Of a DNA stretch of 20,159 nt, positions 6,553 to 13,737 are shown piece after piece; positions within the stretch are counted from its first letter, which is position 1; each line of letters begins with the position of its first letter. The stretch is from Treponema sp. (GTDB lineage Bacteria > Spirochaetota > Spirochaetia > Treponematales > Treponemataceae). Location of the stretch: NCBI GenBank assembly GCA_023231445.1, contig JALNVF010000051.1, positions 1-20,159 of the forward strand, given 5' to 3'. A program made the position numbers and the translations under genes. Under the pieces are notes generated by a model that was given only the letters and a program-made list of their open reading frames with translations, searched no databases and was not told where the DNA came from.

Positions 6553-6607
6553 ACGTTACAGGAAACTCTTGTATGCGGCACAGTTCATCTGTTACACTAC
6601 CAGTACA

Positions 6608-7504
6608 ATGAAAGTCGACAGGCTCATCGGAATAGTATCTCTGCTTCTGCAGCAGGAAAAGTGCACTATCAGCTCGCTGTCTGACCGGTTTGAAGTATCG
6701 CGGAGAACGGTGAGCAGGGATATACAGACACTTTGCATGGCAGGCATTCCCGTATATACGGCATCAGGACAGAACGGCGGCGTATCAATTATGGACGGAT
6801 ATAAAATAGACCGCACGCTGCTTACAAAAGCCGACATGCAGGCAATCTTTACCGGATTAAAAAGTCTTGACAGTATCTGCGGCACAAAAAAATACCAGCA
6901 GCTCATGGGAAAACTATCTGCGTCAGAACGGCCTCCGCAGTATATAGATATTGATCTTGGATCATGGTATAAAGACTCTCTCATCCCTAAAATTTCGCAG
7001 ATACTTACGGCAGTCGAATCGGAGGAACTGCTTTCGTTTACGTATTATGCCCCCGACAGAGAAAGTTCACGAATTGTAGAACCGTACAGCATCGTCTTCA
7101 GATGGACATCATGGTACCTGTGGGGATACTGCACATTGCGGAACGACTTCCGCCTGTTTAAACTGAACCGCATCCAGAATCTGAAGCAGACAGGCACAAA
7201 GTTTACCTCCCGTCCGCTTCCACCGTTCGAAAACAGCAACGGACCGGTATTTCCCGAAACAATTCAGGCAGCCGTTCTCTTTGATGCATCTTCAAAATGG
7301 AGACTCGTCGAGCAGTTCGGGCCGGAAAGCTTCAGTACACAGCCGGACGGACGCCTGTTGTTCCATTCCGGTTTTGCCGACAAAAACAGCCTGTTCGGGT
7401 TTCTCCTGAGTTTCGGCTTTACCGTCGAACTGACGGAACCTCAGGAACTCCGGCCCGAGTTCGGCAGAATGCTCCGGGAAATGGCAGAAAAATACCAAAC
7501 ATGA
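6608..7504 (+). CDS. WYL-domain transcriptional regulator with N-terminal winged HTH
   Basis: This 298-residue DNA-binding regulator begins with an HTH_11/DeoR-like winged helix (MKVDRLIGIVSLLLQQEKC, then SSLSDRFEVSRRTVSRDIQTL as the recognition region). It continues into a WYL ligand-binding domain with W169-Y170-L171 in SWYLWGYC. WYL domains bind small ligands or nucleic acid ends. The whole plan is that of YafY/YobV-type regulators rather than phage-defence WYL proteins. I chose the ATG at 6608 because families of this type start with M-K-x-D/E-R-L. However, no ribosome binding site precedes it, whereas a TTG at 6569 has AGGAA 5-8 bases upstream and would add 13 residues, so the start is uncertain. 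It is divergent from the kinase gene and 59 bases upstream of the GyrI-like gene, which probably shares its mRNA. Confidence 0.8.
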   Translation: MKVDRLIGIVSLLLQQEKCTISSLSDRFEVSRRTVSRDIQTLCMAGIPVYTASGQNGGVSIMDGYKIDRTLLTKADMQAIFTGLKSLDSICGTKKYQQLMGKLSASERPPQYIDIDLGSWYKDSLIPKISQILTAVESEELLSFTYYAPDRESSRIVEPYSIVFRWTSWYLWGYCTLRNDFRLFKLNRIQNLKQTGTKFTSRPLPPFENSNGPVFPETIQAAVLFDASSKWRLVEQFGPESFSTQPDGRLLFHSGFADKNSLFGFLLSFGFTVELTEPQELRPEFGRMLREMAEKYQT

Positions 7505-7518
7505 CATACAGGTGTCAT
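7501..7518. promoter_or_regulatory. Perfect inverted repeat over the WYL regulator stop codon
   Basis: ATGACA (7501-7506) and TGTCAT (7513-7518) are perfect 6-base arms with a 6-base spacer and overlap the regulator's TGA. No T run follows, so it does not look like a terminator. It could be a protein-binding site in front of the GyrI-like gene. Confidence 0.35.
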
Positions 7519-7529
7519 GACTGGTACTG

Positions 7530-7566
7530 TATGCTGTATACACCAAATACGGAGGTATACAGTATG
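7530..7566 (+). promoter_or_regulatory. Hairpin enclosing ribosome binding site and start codon of the GyrI-like gene
   Basis: CTGTATAC (7534-7541) and GTATACAG (7555-7562) form a perfect 8-bp stem. The pairing extends outward through G-U, U-A, A-U and U-G, so that 7530-7533 pairs with 7563-7566 and covers the AUG at 7564. The 13-base loop holds most of GGAGG (7551-7555). As RNA this would hold the start codon in a 12-bp helix. As DNA it could equally be a palindromic operator. Confidence 0.45.
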
Positions 7567-8019
7567 GAATATGAAATTATCGAACTTGACGAAAAAACAG
7601 TAGCAGGAATTGCTGCACGGACAAACAATTCCAGCCCCGACATGACTGCTGTCATCGGCGGTTTGTGGAGCACATTTTTCAGCCCCGGTTTCTTCCCGGC
7701 AATAACAGGCAGAAAAAATGCGTTTACGCTCGGTATCTACACCGATTATGCAGGAACGGAAAAAGACGATTACACGGTAATCGCCGGATGCGAAGTTCAG
7801 GCAGAAGCCGCAGTACCAGCCCCGCTCATACTCAGAAAACTGCCTGCAGGTAAATATGCACGTTTTACCGTCAGAGGAAACGCACATACCGCAGTAGCCG
7901 CATTCTGGCAGGAGTTGTGGGCGATGAAACTACCGCGGGCCTTTACCTGTGACTTTGAAGAATACCGGACAAGCGACATGGAGCATGCCGAGATATTCAT
8001 ATATATCAGCCTTCTATAA
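7564..8019 (+). CDS. GyrI-like / effector-binding domain protein
   Basis: This 151-residue single-domain protein is of the GyrI-like small-molecule-binding fold, also found as the C-terminal effector domain of AraC/MerR-type regulators (BmrR, Rob, SbmC). It opens with MEYEIIELDEKTVAGIAART, has a central G-I-Y-T-D-Y strand, the typical LRKLPAGKYARFTVRG segment, and a late CDFEEYRTSDMEHAEIFIYI in which the glutamates of the ligand pocket usually sit. No DNA-binding domain is present. GGAGG (7551-7555) lies 8 bases before the ATG. Stand-alone copies next to a WYL/DeoR-type regulator are a recurring pair (for example YobU/YobV in Bacillus subtilis), which suggests it helps sense the regulator's ligand. 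It is convergent with the amidohydrolase gene; 46 bases separate the two stops, with no clear terminator. Confidence 0.75.
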   Translation: MEYEIIELDEKTVAGIAARTNNSSPDMTAVIGGLWSTFFSPGFFPAITGRKNAFTLGIYTDYAGTEKDDYTVIAGCEVQAEAAVPAPLILRKLPAGKYARFTVRGNAHTAVAAFWQELWAMKLPRAFTCDFEEYRTSDMEHAEIFIYISLL

Positions 8020-8065
8020 GCCGCCTGGGTATGCAGGGATACTTTGCAGGACATTTTTTACTATC

Positions 8066-9718
8066 TTATTTTCTTTCATATTCAATGACTCCGTCGATCA
8101 TTGTCATATCAACTTTCAATGTATAAATATCGAACGGATCAATTTTAAGAATATCACCGGATAATATAATCATGTCGGCAAGTTTCCCTCTTTCAATGCT
8201 TCCCTTTATCTTTTCTTCATACGTTGCATAGGCCCCGTTATATGTTGCGCATCGAATTGCTTCCCGAACGGTAACCGCCTGCGTCTTATCACACTGTATA
8301 TTCTGACTTCTGTCATAACGATTAACGCTGCTGTCAATTGTATTCAACCCGATAGGACCGGAAGGTGCATCACTGTGAATTGAACAGACAATACCTTTAT
8401 CAATCATACTGCGCAGCGCACAAACATATTTATTACGGCTGCCATAGAATTTCATATAATTTGCACCAAGGAACTGTATCATACCGGCATTCACGGAAGG
8501 ACAAATATTCATTCGGGCCATGCGGTCAATCAGATTCTGATCAACAATAGTACAGTGTTCTATTCTGTTCCGCAGCAGACGGATTTTTTCAGGTTCTTTT
8601 TGAAATACCTTTTCATATCCTTCCACCATGAACTCCACGGCAAGGTCCCCAATCGCATGTGCTGTAGCCTGGCAGTCGGCATTCTGAATTTTTTCTATGT
8701 ACTCCGCAACTTCTTCCCGTTCCCATCCCCTCTCTCTTATAAGTGCCGGATCATGAGAATAGGGTTCGCGGGTAGCGCATGAAGGACCTCCCGATCCTCC
8801 ATCTATCATAAATTTACAAGGTCCAATCCGGAAATGAGCGTCACCCAGGCCGGTCATCAAGCCCAGATTCATCCAGTTCTGATTGTCTTCCAGAGAGAAC
8901 CGCTTTCCGAAAATACTGTGCAGCGCCATAGACGTTCTGACCTTAAATTTTCCGGTACGACAAAGGTTCTGCATAATATGATATGAAGGGGCATCACATT
9001 CACCCATATCACCGATGGACGTTATTCCGGCCTGTAAAAGCTGGGCATGAGATGCCATTGCGGCCTTTTCCTGCTGGGTAAAGGAATAATTAACCTGTTT
9101 CCATAAACCAAAATGAGTATGTCCGCGTACCATGCCTGTCAATTTCCCACCGGAAACTTCCACTTCTCCCGGCGGATACTTTGACGCATCCGCTGCAGAA
9201 TGAATATCCAGATATTCCAAAGCTTTGGAATTATACACACATATATGACCGCCGCCGTGCATACAGTGAACAGGATTCTCAGGAGCAATTTTATCTAATT
9301 CTTCAAGTGTCGGATGACGTTTTTCGGGAAACAGCAACGGTTCATAACCCATAAGGGAAATCCACTCTCCCTTCTTTTTGGATTTTACCGCCTTTTCAAT
9401 AATTCCCAGCATTTCGCACAGACTTTTACAATTTTTATAACCCGTGCTGATAATTGCAGAATCAATTTCAGTCCCTATCATTCCATTTAAAATCGGATGA
9501 AAATGGGTATCATTGATTCCCGGCATGAGCGTTCTTCCTTTCAGGTCTATAACGTTCGTATGCGGATCTATTAAAGAAGCAATATCTTTATCTGAGCCGA
9601 CAAATACAATTTTATTACTTTTTACTCCGACAGCTTCTGCAAGAGAATCTGCCGGATCAACAGTAACAACACAGCCGTGTATTAACGCAATATCCAAATA
9701 CGAAAAATCAAAGTCCAT
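8066..9718 (-). CDS. Amidohydrolase family protein (YtcJ/Amidohydro_3 type)
   Basis: This 550-residue cytoplasmic metal-dependent hydrolase has the full motif set of the amidohydrolase_3 branch. Metal ligands are H72 and H74 (GINDTHFHP), H354 (ATAHAIGD), the RIEHC histidine near residue 388, and D450 in SIHSDAPSGP. GGHICVYNSKAL and FMIDGGSGG are also present. Characterised members cleave C-N bonds, for example N-substituted formamide deformylase. Most are of unknown substrate. There is no signal peptide. The start codon lies 4 bases after the stop of the sodium symporter gene, so the two are tightly coupled and the symporter probably imports the substrate. A ribosome binding site (AAGGA) sits inside the end of the symporter gene. 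It is last in the operon. Confidence 0.85.
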   Translation of the reverse strand: MDFDFSYLDIALIHGCVVTVDPADSLAEAVGVKSNKIVFVGSDKDIASLIDPHTNVIDLKGRTLMPGINDTHFHPILNGMIGTEIDSAIISTGYKNCKSLCEMLGIIEKAVKSKKKGEWISLMGYEPLLFPEKRHPTLEELDKIAPENPVHCMHGGGHICVYNSKALEYLDIHSAADASKYPPGEVEVSGGKLTGMVRGHTHFGLWKQVNYSFTQQEKAAMASHAQLLQAGITSIGDMGECDAPSYHIMQNLCRTGKFKVRTSMALHSIFGKRFSLEDNQNWMNLGLMTGLGDAHFRIGPCKFMIDGGSGGPSCATREPYSHDPALIRERGWEREEVAEYIEKIQNADCQATAHAIGDLAVEFMVEGYEKVFQKEPEKIRLLRNRIEHCTIVDQNLIDRMARMNICPSVNAGMIQFLGANYMKFYGSRNKYVCALRSMIDKGIVCSIHSDAPSGPIGLNTIDSSVNRYDRSQNIQCDKTQAVTVREAIRCATYNGAYATYEEKIKGSIERGKLADMIILSGDILKIDPFDIYTLKVDMTMIDGVIEYERK

Positions 9719-9722
9719 TGTA

Positions 9723-11240
9723 CTACATATCCTTCACTGCACGTTCAGGGAAAAACACCTGCATTACTTTGTAATCGTTCGGTTTGCCCCACAGAGAGCC
9801 GATTATGAATAATAATAAACTGCAGACAATCCCCGGTACAATACTGCTCAAACCGAAAATCTGAACGCCAAGTTTTGTCAAAATACAATAAACGGCAAGT
9901 CCTCCGACAGATCCCAGTAAAGCACCAGTCTCATTCGCCTTTTTCCAGAAAAATCCGAGAACAAATGGCCAGAAAAAGACAACCTCAAGACCGCCGAATG
10001 CAAACATATTAATAAAGAATATAATTGCCGGCGGACGGATAGCTATTAAAACGGCCAATATTCCCATGACGGCGGTCACCACTAAAGATATCCTTCCGAC
10101 TTTTTTCTGTATTACTTCTTCCTTTTTAGACTGCTTTGAATAAATATATAAATCTTTTACTATCGCGGAAGAACCGGAAATTAAAAGGGAAGAAATAGTC
10201 GACATAGTTGCGGCCAAAGGTCCTGCAATTGTTATTCCCGATATAACCGGGTTCATGTAGTGAGCTATCAGTGTAGGAATAACGGTATCGGTCGATCCTG
10301 TTACCGAAGGAAGAATTGCACGCGACAACACACCAAGTAAGTGCATTCCGATCATCATTGCACCAACCACGACTGTACCGATTATCATTGCCAGATGAAC
10401 GGATTTACTGTCTTTATAACTCAGACACCTGACGCTCGACTGCGGCAGACCGATTGTACAGACACCAACAAGAAGCCAATACGATATAAGAGCAGGGACC
10501 GATATTAAACCACTCGCGGTAGGATTCATAAGATCCGGTCCCGCGCCGGAAGCTGTATTGTCTGCCGCCACTGTTGTAAGAGTTGCCATAACATTCTGGA
10601 TTCCCCCTCCTTTTAAAATAATCGCGACAGCCAGAGAAATCATTCCGAATATCATAGCAATGGCACAGGCTGTATCCGTAATTGCGACCGCTTTAAAACC
10701 ACCAATAGTGGTATAAAAAATAACAACCACGGCAAAAAGCAGTAATCCTATTTTATAGTTTATTCCGATAGCTGCAGAAAAAATCTGCGCACCGCCGATG
10801 AACTGACCTACCATCTGGGTCGTAAAAAAAACAATAATAACAACAGCACTAAAAACAGCCATACTGTTCGACTGGTATCTCTGCCGTATAATATCAATTA
10901 CCGTAACGGAATCAGTCTTTCTGCCGACAACAGCCATTTTTTTCCCAAGTATGCCGAGAATCAGAAATGCTGCTACTATCTGTATAGAAGCAAGGTAAAC
11001 CCAGCCGAATCCCCGTTTCCATGCCACACCCGGTCCGGACAGGAATGAACTTACCGAACTGTATGTTGCAACTAATGTCATTGCCAGAACAAAGCCGCCC
11101 AGACTTCGTCCTCCGATAAAATAATCCTTTGAATAATTTTCCGCACGGGAATCGGAAGAATGATTCTGAATATAAAATCCAAGAATTATTAAAAAAGCAA
11201 AAAATATAATAACTGGTAATAATCGTAAAAGTAAATCCAT
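9723..11240 (-). CDS. panF: Sodium:solute symporter, PanF-like
   Basis: This 505-residue inner-membrane transporter of the sodium/solute symporter (SSS) family has about 13 hydrophobic segments. Its resemblance to E. coli PanF (sodium/pantothenate symporter) is extensive: a DYFIGGRSLGGFVLAMTL segment near residue 40, ATYSSVSSFLSGPG, VRCLSYKDSKSVH, ATMSTISSLLISGSSAIVKDLY and FGGLEVVFFWPFVLG match in order and spacing. The YhdT partner directly upstream (15 bases away) supports this. It would use the sodium gradient to import pantothenate or a similar carboxylate. The downstream amidohydrolase, absent from E. coli panF loci, raises the chance that the substrate differs and is degraded rather than used for coenzyme A. 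GAGG lies just upstream of the ATG. Confidence 0.8.
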   Translation of the reverse strand: MDLLLRLLPVIIFFAFLIILGFYIQNHSSDSRAENYSKDYFIGGRSLGGFVLAMTLVATYSSVSSFLSGPGVAWKRGFGWVYLASIQIVAAFLILGILGKKMAVVGRKTDSVTVIDIIRQRYQSNSMAVFSAVVIIVFFTTQMVGQFIGGAQIFSAAIGINYKIGLLLFAVVVIFYTTIGGFKAVAITDTACAIAMIFGMISLAVAIILKGGGIQNVMATLTTVAADNTASGAGPDLMNPTASGLISVPALISYWLLVGVCTIGLPQSSVRCLSYKDSKSVHLAMIIGTVVVGAMMIGMHLLGVLSRAILPSVTGSTDTVIPTLIAHYMNPVISGITIAGPLAATMSTISSLLISGSSAIVKDLYIYSKQSKKEEVIQKKVGRISLVVTAVMGILAVLIAIRPPAIIFFINMFAFGGLEVVFFWPFVLGFFWKKANETGALLGSVGGLAVYCILTKLGVQIFGLSSIVPGIVCSLLLFIIGSLWGKPNDYKVMQVFFPERAVKDM

Positions 11241-11255
11241 AGCTGTACCTCAGGT

Positions 11256-11570
11256 TTAGAAATTATTCTGATTTTTCAGAGTTGAATCGCGCTGAGAAAC
11301 GTCAACGCACGAAGAGTTATCATCAAGATCAAAATCCATAAAGACTGTTTTTAAAAGCACATATATCAGTGCAATACCAAGGATCCATGATCCGAAACAG
11401 CTTATAATAAACCATGCCGGCATATAAAAAATTCTTGCATCCGGAAAAAGATGGTATATACCAAAACCGGTAATCCACCAGAATGCACAAATAATAAAAC
11501 CGACAATCCAGGTTCCTTTTGCCTCTTTATTCATTTGAATAAATTTTTCTTTGTAGGTGAGTTTTGTCAT
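11256..11570 (-). CDS. yhdT: YhdT family small membrane protein
   Basis: This 104-residue protein has two predicted membrane helices (GTWIVGFIICAFWWITGFGIY and an AWFIISCFGSWILGIALIYVLL stretch). The N-terminus is short and basic, and the C-terminal tail is polar and asparagine-rich. It matches the DUF997/YhdT family, which is encoded directly upstream of panF in many bacteria. Function is unproven; it is probably an accessory subunit of the symporter. A weak ribosome binding site (CAGGGC) precedes the ATG. It is the first gene of the operon, 31 bases after an intrinsic terminator in the leader. Confidence 0.8.
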   Translation of the reverse strand: MTKLTYKEKFIQMNKEAKGTWIVGFIICAFWWITGFGIYHLFPDARIFYMPAWFIISCFGSWILGIALIYVLLKTVFMDFDLDDNSSCVDVSQRDSTLKNQNNF

Positions 11571-11600
11571 AAACGAGCCCTGCTTTTAATTAAAATATTT

Positions 11601-11640
11601 AAAAAAAAAGACGCTGCCCCTGTAAAGGGACAACGTCTTT
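11601..11640 (-). terminator. Intrinsic terminator in the leader of the yhdT-panF operon
   Basis: On the minus strand AAAGACGUUGUCCCU (complement of 11626-11640) pairs with AGGGGCAGCGUCUUU (complement of 11607-11621) in a continuous 15-bp helix with two G-U pairs and a UUAC loop. It is followed by an unbroken tract of nine U (complement of 11601-11609). On the plus strand the two G-U pairs become C-A mismatches and no T run follows, so the element works on the minus strand. It lies between the predicted promoter and yhdT, so transcription of the operon must read through it. Confidence 0.85.
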
Positions 11641-11650
11641 GTTATCACCG

Positions 11651-11679
11651 ATACTAAAACTATCGCCCGATCATGTCAA
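11651..11679 (-). promoter_or_regulatory. Promoter of the yhdT-panF-amidohydrolase operon
   Basis: The -35 TTGACA (complement of 11674-11679) is perfect, the spacer is 17 bases, and the -10 is TAGTAT (complement of 11651-11656). An inverted repeat, CGATA (11649-11653) and TATCG (11661-11665), overlaps the -10 and could be an operator. The predicted transcription start near 11644 is only about 4 bases before the terminator stem. Confidence 0.7.
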
Positions 11680-11776
11680 TTCAAAAATTAAATAAAAATA
11701 CGTTATATTCGTATTAATCTGCATAATTTTGCAAAAAAACGCACATAATCTTCAAAAAAATATTTACCAGACTGTA

Positions 11777-11782
11777 TATAAT
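11777..11782 (+). promoter_or_regulatory. -10 box of the cyclase-family gene
   Basis: A perfect TATAAT at 11777-11782 lies 40 bases before the ATG at 11822. The -35 region is a run of A and does not match the consensus, so this promoter would be weak or activator-dependent. The rest of the 250-base gap between the divergent genes is AT-rich and holds no further gene I can support. Confidence 0.45.
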
Positions 11783-11821
11783 GTGTATAGTACTTTAATT
11801 TTAGTAAAGGAAATTTGTTCT

Positions 11822-12502
11822 ATGAGTCATTTTATTCGATTATCTTATACTTTAACAGAAGACACTGTATTTCATCCTGTTCTGTCAGGATTGAAAATCA
11901 CCCCCCGGAACAGGATCAGCAGCGGAAGCGATTATAATACTTCAGTTATATCCATTGAAAATCATTGCGGCACTCATGTGGATGCCCCGGCTCATTTTAT
12001 CGACGGTGAAAAAACAATTTCTGAATTTAATGCAGATGATCTTGTTTTTTACAAACCCGTTTATATTAACTGCCCTAAAGGACCTGATGAATTAATAACA
12101 CCGGATGACCTAAAAGCAATACCGGAAGACTGTGATTGTATTCTTATCAATACGGATTTTGCTGGATTCAAAAATACCGACACCGAAAAATATCTTAAAC
12201 ATAACCCGGCCCTTTCTCCTGAAGCAAGTCTTTATCTCAGAGAAAAACATCCCTCTGTTGGATGCGTCGGAATAGACAGTGTTTCCATGGCCCGCTACGG
12301 CAGGCCGGAAGAAGCAGTAAAAGTACATCAGACTGCCTTTAAGCAGAATAAGAACTGGGGACGTTCAATTTTTTTTGTGGAAGAAATGGATCTGAGCAGA
12401 ATCAATGCAGACACACCGGTTACTATGGTTCAGGTTATTCCCTGGCAGATAGCCGGTATCGACAGCGCCCCATGTACTGTTTTAGCGCAAACTGACAACT
12501 AG
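11822..12502 (+). CDS. Cyclase family protein (KynB-like metal-dependent hydrolase)
   Basis: This 226-residue cytoplasmic protein is of the cyclase/arylformamidase family. The metal-binding signature H48-C-G-T-H52-V-D54-A-P-A-H58-F is complete, and the fold-typical VGIDSVSMARYG stretch lies in the C-terminal half. Characterised relatives are N-formylkynurenine formamidase (KynB) and isatin hydrolase, so cleavage of an amide, formamide or lactam bond is likely. The substrate is not predictable. I chose the ATG at 11822, preceded by AAAGGA and followed at once by the family's usual IRLSYTLTEDT opening; the open frame upstream crosses the promoter. It is divergent from the yhdT-panF-amidohydrolase operon, and a second amide-type hydrolase next to that operon suggests a shared pathway. 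No tryptophan degradation genes are nearby. Confidence 0.8.
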   Translation: MSHFIRLSYTLTEDTVFHPVLSGLKITPRNRISSGSDYNTSVISIENHCGTHVDAPAHFIDGEKTISEFNADDLVFYKPVYINCPKGPDELITPDDLKAIPEDCDCILINTDFAGFKNTDTEKYLKHNPALSPEASLYLREKHPSVGCVGIDSVSMARYGRPEEAVKVHQTAFKQNKNWGRSIFFVEEMDLSRINADTPVTMVQVIPWQIAGIDSAPCTVLAQTDN

Positions 12503-12514
12503 TCGTTTTTTGCG
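12486..12514 (+). terminator. Possible terminator overlapping the end of the cyclase-family gene
   Basis: A small stem, GAC (12494-12496) with GTC (12502-12504), is followed by GTTTTTT. Alternatively CGCAAA (12486-12491) pairs with TTTGCG (12509-12514) around it. The stem is short, so termination would be weak. Confidence 0.35.
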
Positions 12515-12597
12515 TGTATACGTGTATAAAAGTGCAATCTTAGCAAAATAATACCAATAACGCAAAATATTCTCCATCAGTTCATATAACTCTTCTA

Positions 12598-12626
12598 TTT
12601 TCAAAACGCATATCCGGCCTGATACT
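12598..12626 (+). promoter_or_regulatory. Candidate promoter of the mgl operon
   Basis: TTTTCA (12598-12603) and GATACT (12621-12626) are separated by 17 bases, each matching the consensus at 4 of 6 positions. The start would fall about 22 bases before mglB. Weak boxes suit an activator-dependent promoter, such as one controlled by the AraC-type regulator at the end of the operon. Confidence 0.4.
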
Positions 12627-12654
12627 ACGTATATAAACAGGAGGAAAGAATACT

Positions 12655-13671
12655 ATGAAAAAAGAAGTTCTTTCAGTAATGATGGTAATGGGACTTGTAA
12701 CCACAAGTATTTTTGCAAAGGGGCCGGCAAAAAAACAGCCTGTAGCAGGCATGGTCTGGTATAATTTTGCCGATACGTTTATTACCGCTGTGCGCAATAC
12801 CGTAGCGGCGGAAGCCAAAACAGGCACAATAAAAGTAATAGCCACCGATTCTCAGAATGATATTGCAACACAGGCGAACAATATCAATGCCGTACTGGCA
12901 AAAAAAATCGACTTTATCTGCATTAACAACATCAGCCCGAACGACAGTGCATCGATGATTCAGAAAGCTAAGGAACGGAACATACCGATTCTTTTTGTTA
13001 ACTGTACCAGCCCCACGGAAGATGAACTGAATTCGTACGACAAGGCGTATCATATTTCAAGTGCGGCCGAACAGTCAGGAGCTATCCAGGGAAAAGTCGT
13101 ATCCAAATACTGGAAAGCCAGTCCCAAAGCCGACCGGAACGGAAACGGAAAACTTGACTATATCATGCTCGTTGGTATGCAGGGAAATTATGATTCACAG
13201 ATGCGCACTGAAAAATCCATCGAAGAAGTAAATGCCGAAGGCATCCAGACAAACTGCCTGCAGCAGATGCTCTGCAACTGGCAGCGCGGCGAAGCAATGA
13301 ACCAGGTTGCCTCCATACTTGCAGCAAAAGGAAAAGACCTTGATGCCGTATTTGCAAACAACGACGATATGGCTCTCGGTGCTATCGAAGCACTTAAAGC
13401 CGCAGGATATTTCGGAAACGGCCCGTATATTCCTGTTGTGGGTGTTGATGCAACGAAAGTCGGCGTACAGGCGATTCAGGACGGAACGATGCTTGCAACA
13501 AGCCTTAATAATCCGGTAACACTCGGTAAAACAATGTACAAAGTACTGACACTGTTCAACGAGAACAAACCGATTACAACTGAAAATGTCGGTCAGAAAG
13601 TCACCGGTAAACATATCTGGCTCAACTATGTTGCCATCACAAAAGACAACATACAGGATGCTGCTTACTAA
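12655..13671 (+). CDS. mglB: Galactose/glucose-type ABC transporter substrate-binding protein MglB
   Basis: This 338-residue periplasmic sugar-binding protein has a Sec signal peptide of about 21 residues (ending SIFA, then KGPAKK). Two periplasmic-binding-protein lobes follow, with VFANNDDMALGAIEAL and PVVGVDATKVGVQAI as in MglB/ribose-binding relatives. The calcium-loop region typical of MglB is visible at residues 160-168 (DRNGNGKLD). It is non-lipidated, unlike many spirochaete binding proteins, because no cysteine follows the signal. AGGAGG (12639-12644) sits 10 bases before the ATG. It is the first gene of the operon, with 66 bases and a hairpin before mglA, the usual arrangement for making more binding protein than transporter. 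The predicted ligands are D-galactose, methyl-galactosides or glucose; related xylose or ribose ligands are possible. Confidence 0.85.
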   Translation: MKKEVLSVMMVMGLVTTSIFAKGPAKKQPVAGMVWYNFADTFITAVRNTVAAEAKTGTIKVIATDSQNDIATQANNINAVLAKKIDFICINNISPNDSASMIQKAKERNIPILFVNCTSPTEDELNSYDKAYHISSAAEQSGAIQGKVVSKYWKASPKADRNGNGKLDYIMLVGMQGNYDSQMRTEKSIEEVNAEGIQTNCLQQMLCNWQRGEAMNQVASILAAKGKDLDAVFANNDDMALGAIEALKAAGYFGNGPYIPVVGVDATKVGVQAIQDGTMLATSLNNPVTLGKTMYKVLTLFNENKPITTENVGQKVTGKHIWLNYVAITKDNIQDAAY

Positions 13672-13686
13672 AACAGTATGGCAGAC

Positions 13687-13721
13687 AGGAGGCAGAGGAA
13701 GATTAAACCTCCCTGCCTCTT
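13687..13721 (+). repeat. Intercistronic hairpin between mglB and mglA
   Basis: GAGGCAG (13689-13695) and CTGCCTC (13713-13719) form a 7-bp stem, extendable by a G-U and an A-U pair at its base, with inner AGG/CCT pairing. No U run follows, so full termination is unlikely. It could protect the mglB message from 3' decay and lower mglA and mglC expression. Confidence 0.6.
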
Positions 13722-13737
13722 ATGAAATGGAGTGCAT

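Noticed and set aside
6608..7504. WYL protein as part of a phage-defence island
   Set aside because: The neighbours are metabolic genes and the architecture is that of a YafY/YobV-type metabolic regulator.
7297..7563. Longer reading of the GyrI-like protein starting inside the WYL gene
   Set aside because: The extension is out-of-frame coding of the WYL gene; the ATG at 7564 has GGAGG and matches the family start.
8020..8065. Terminator between the convergent GyrI-like and amidohydrolase genes
   Set aside because: A T run exists on the plus strand, but only 4-base stems precede it.
11601..11679. Known riboswitch class in the yhdT leader
   Set aside because: The promoter-to-terminator distance is too short for an aptamer and no known consensus was recognised.
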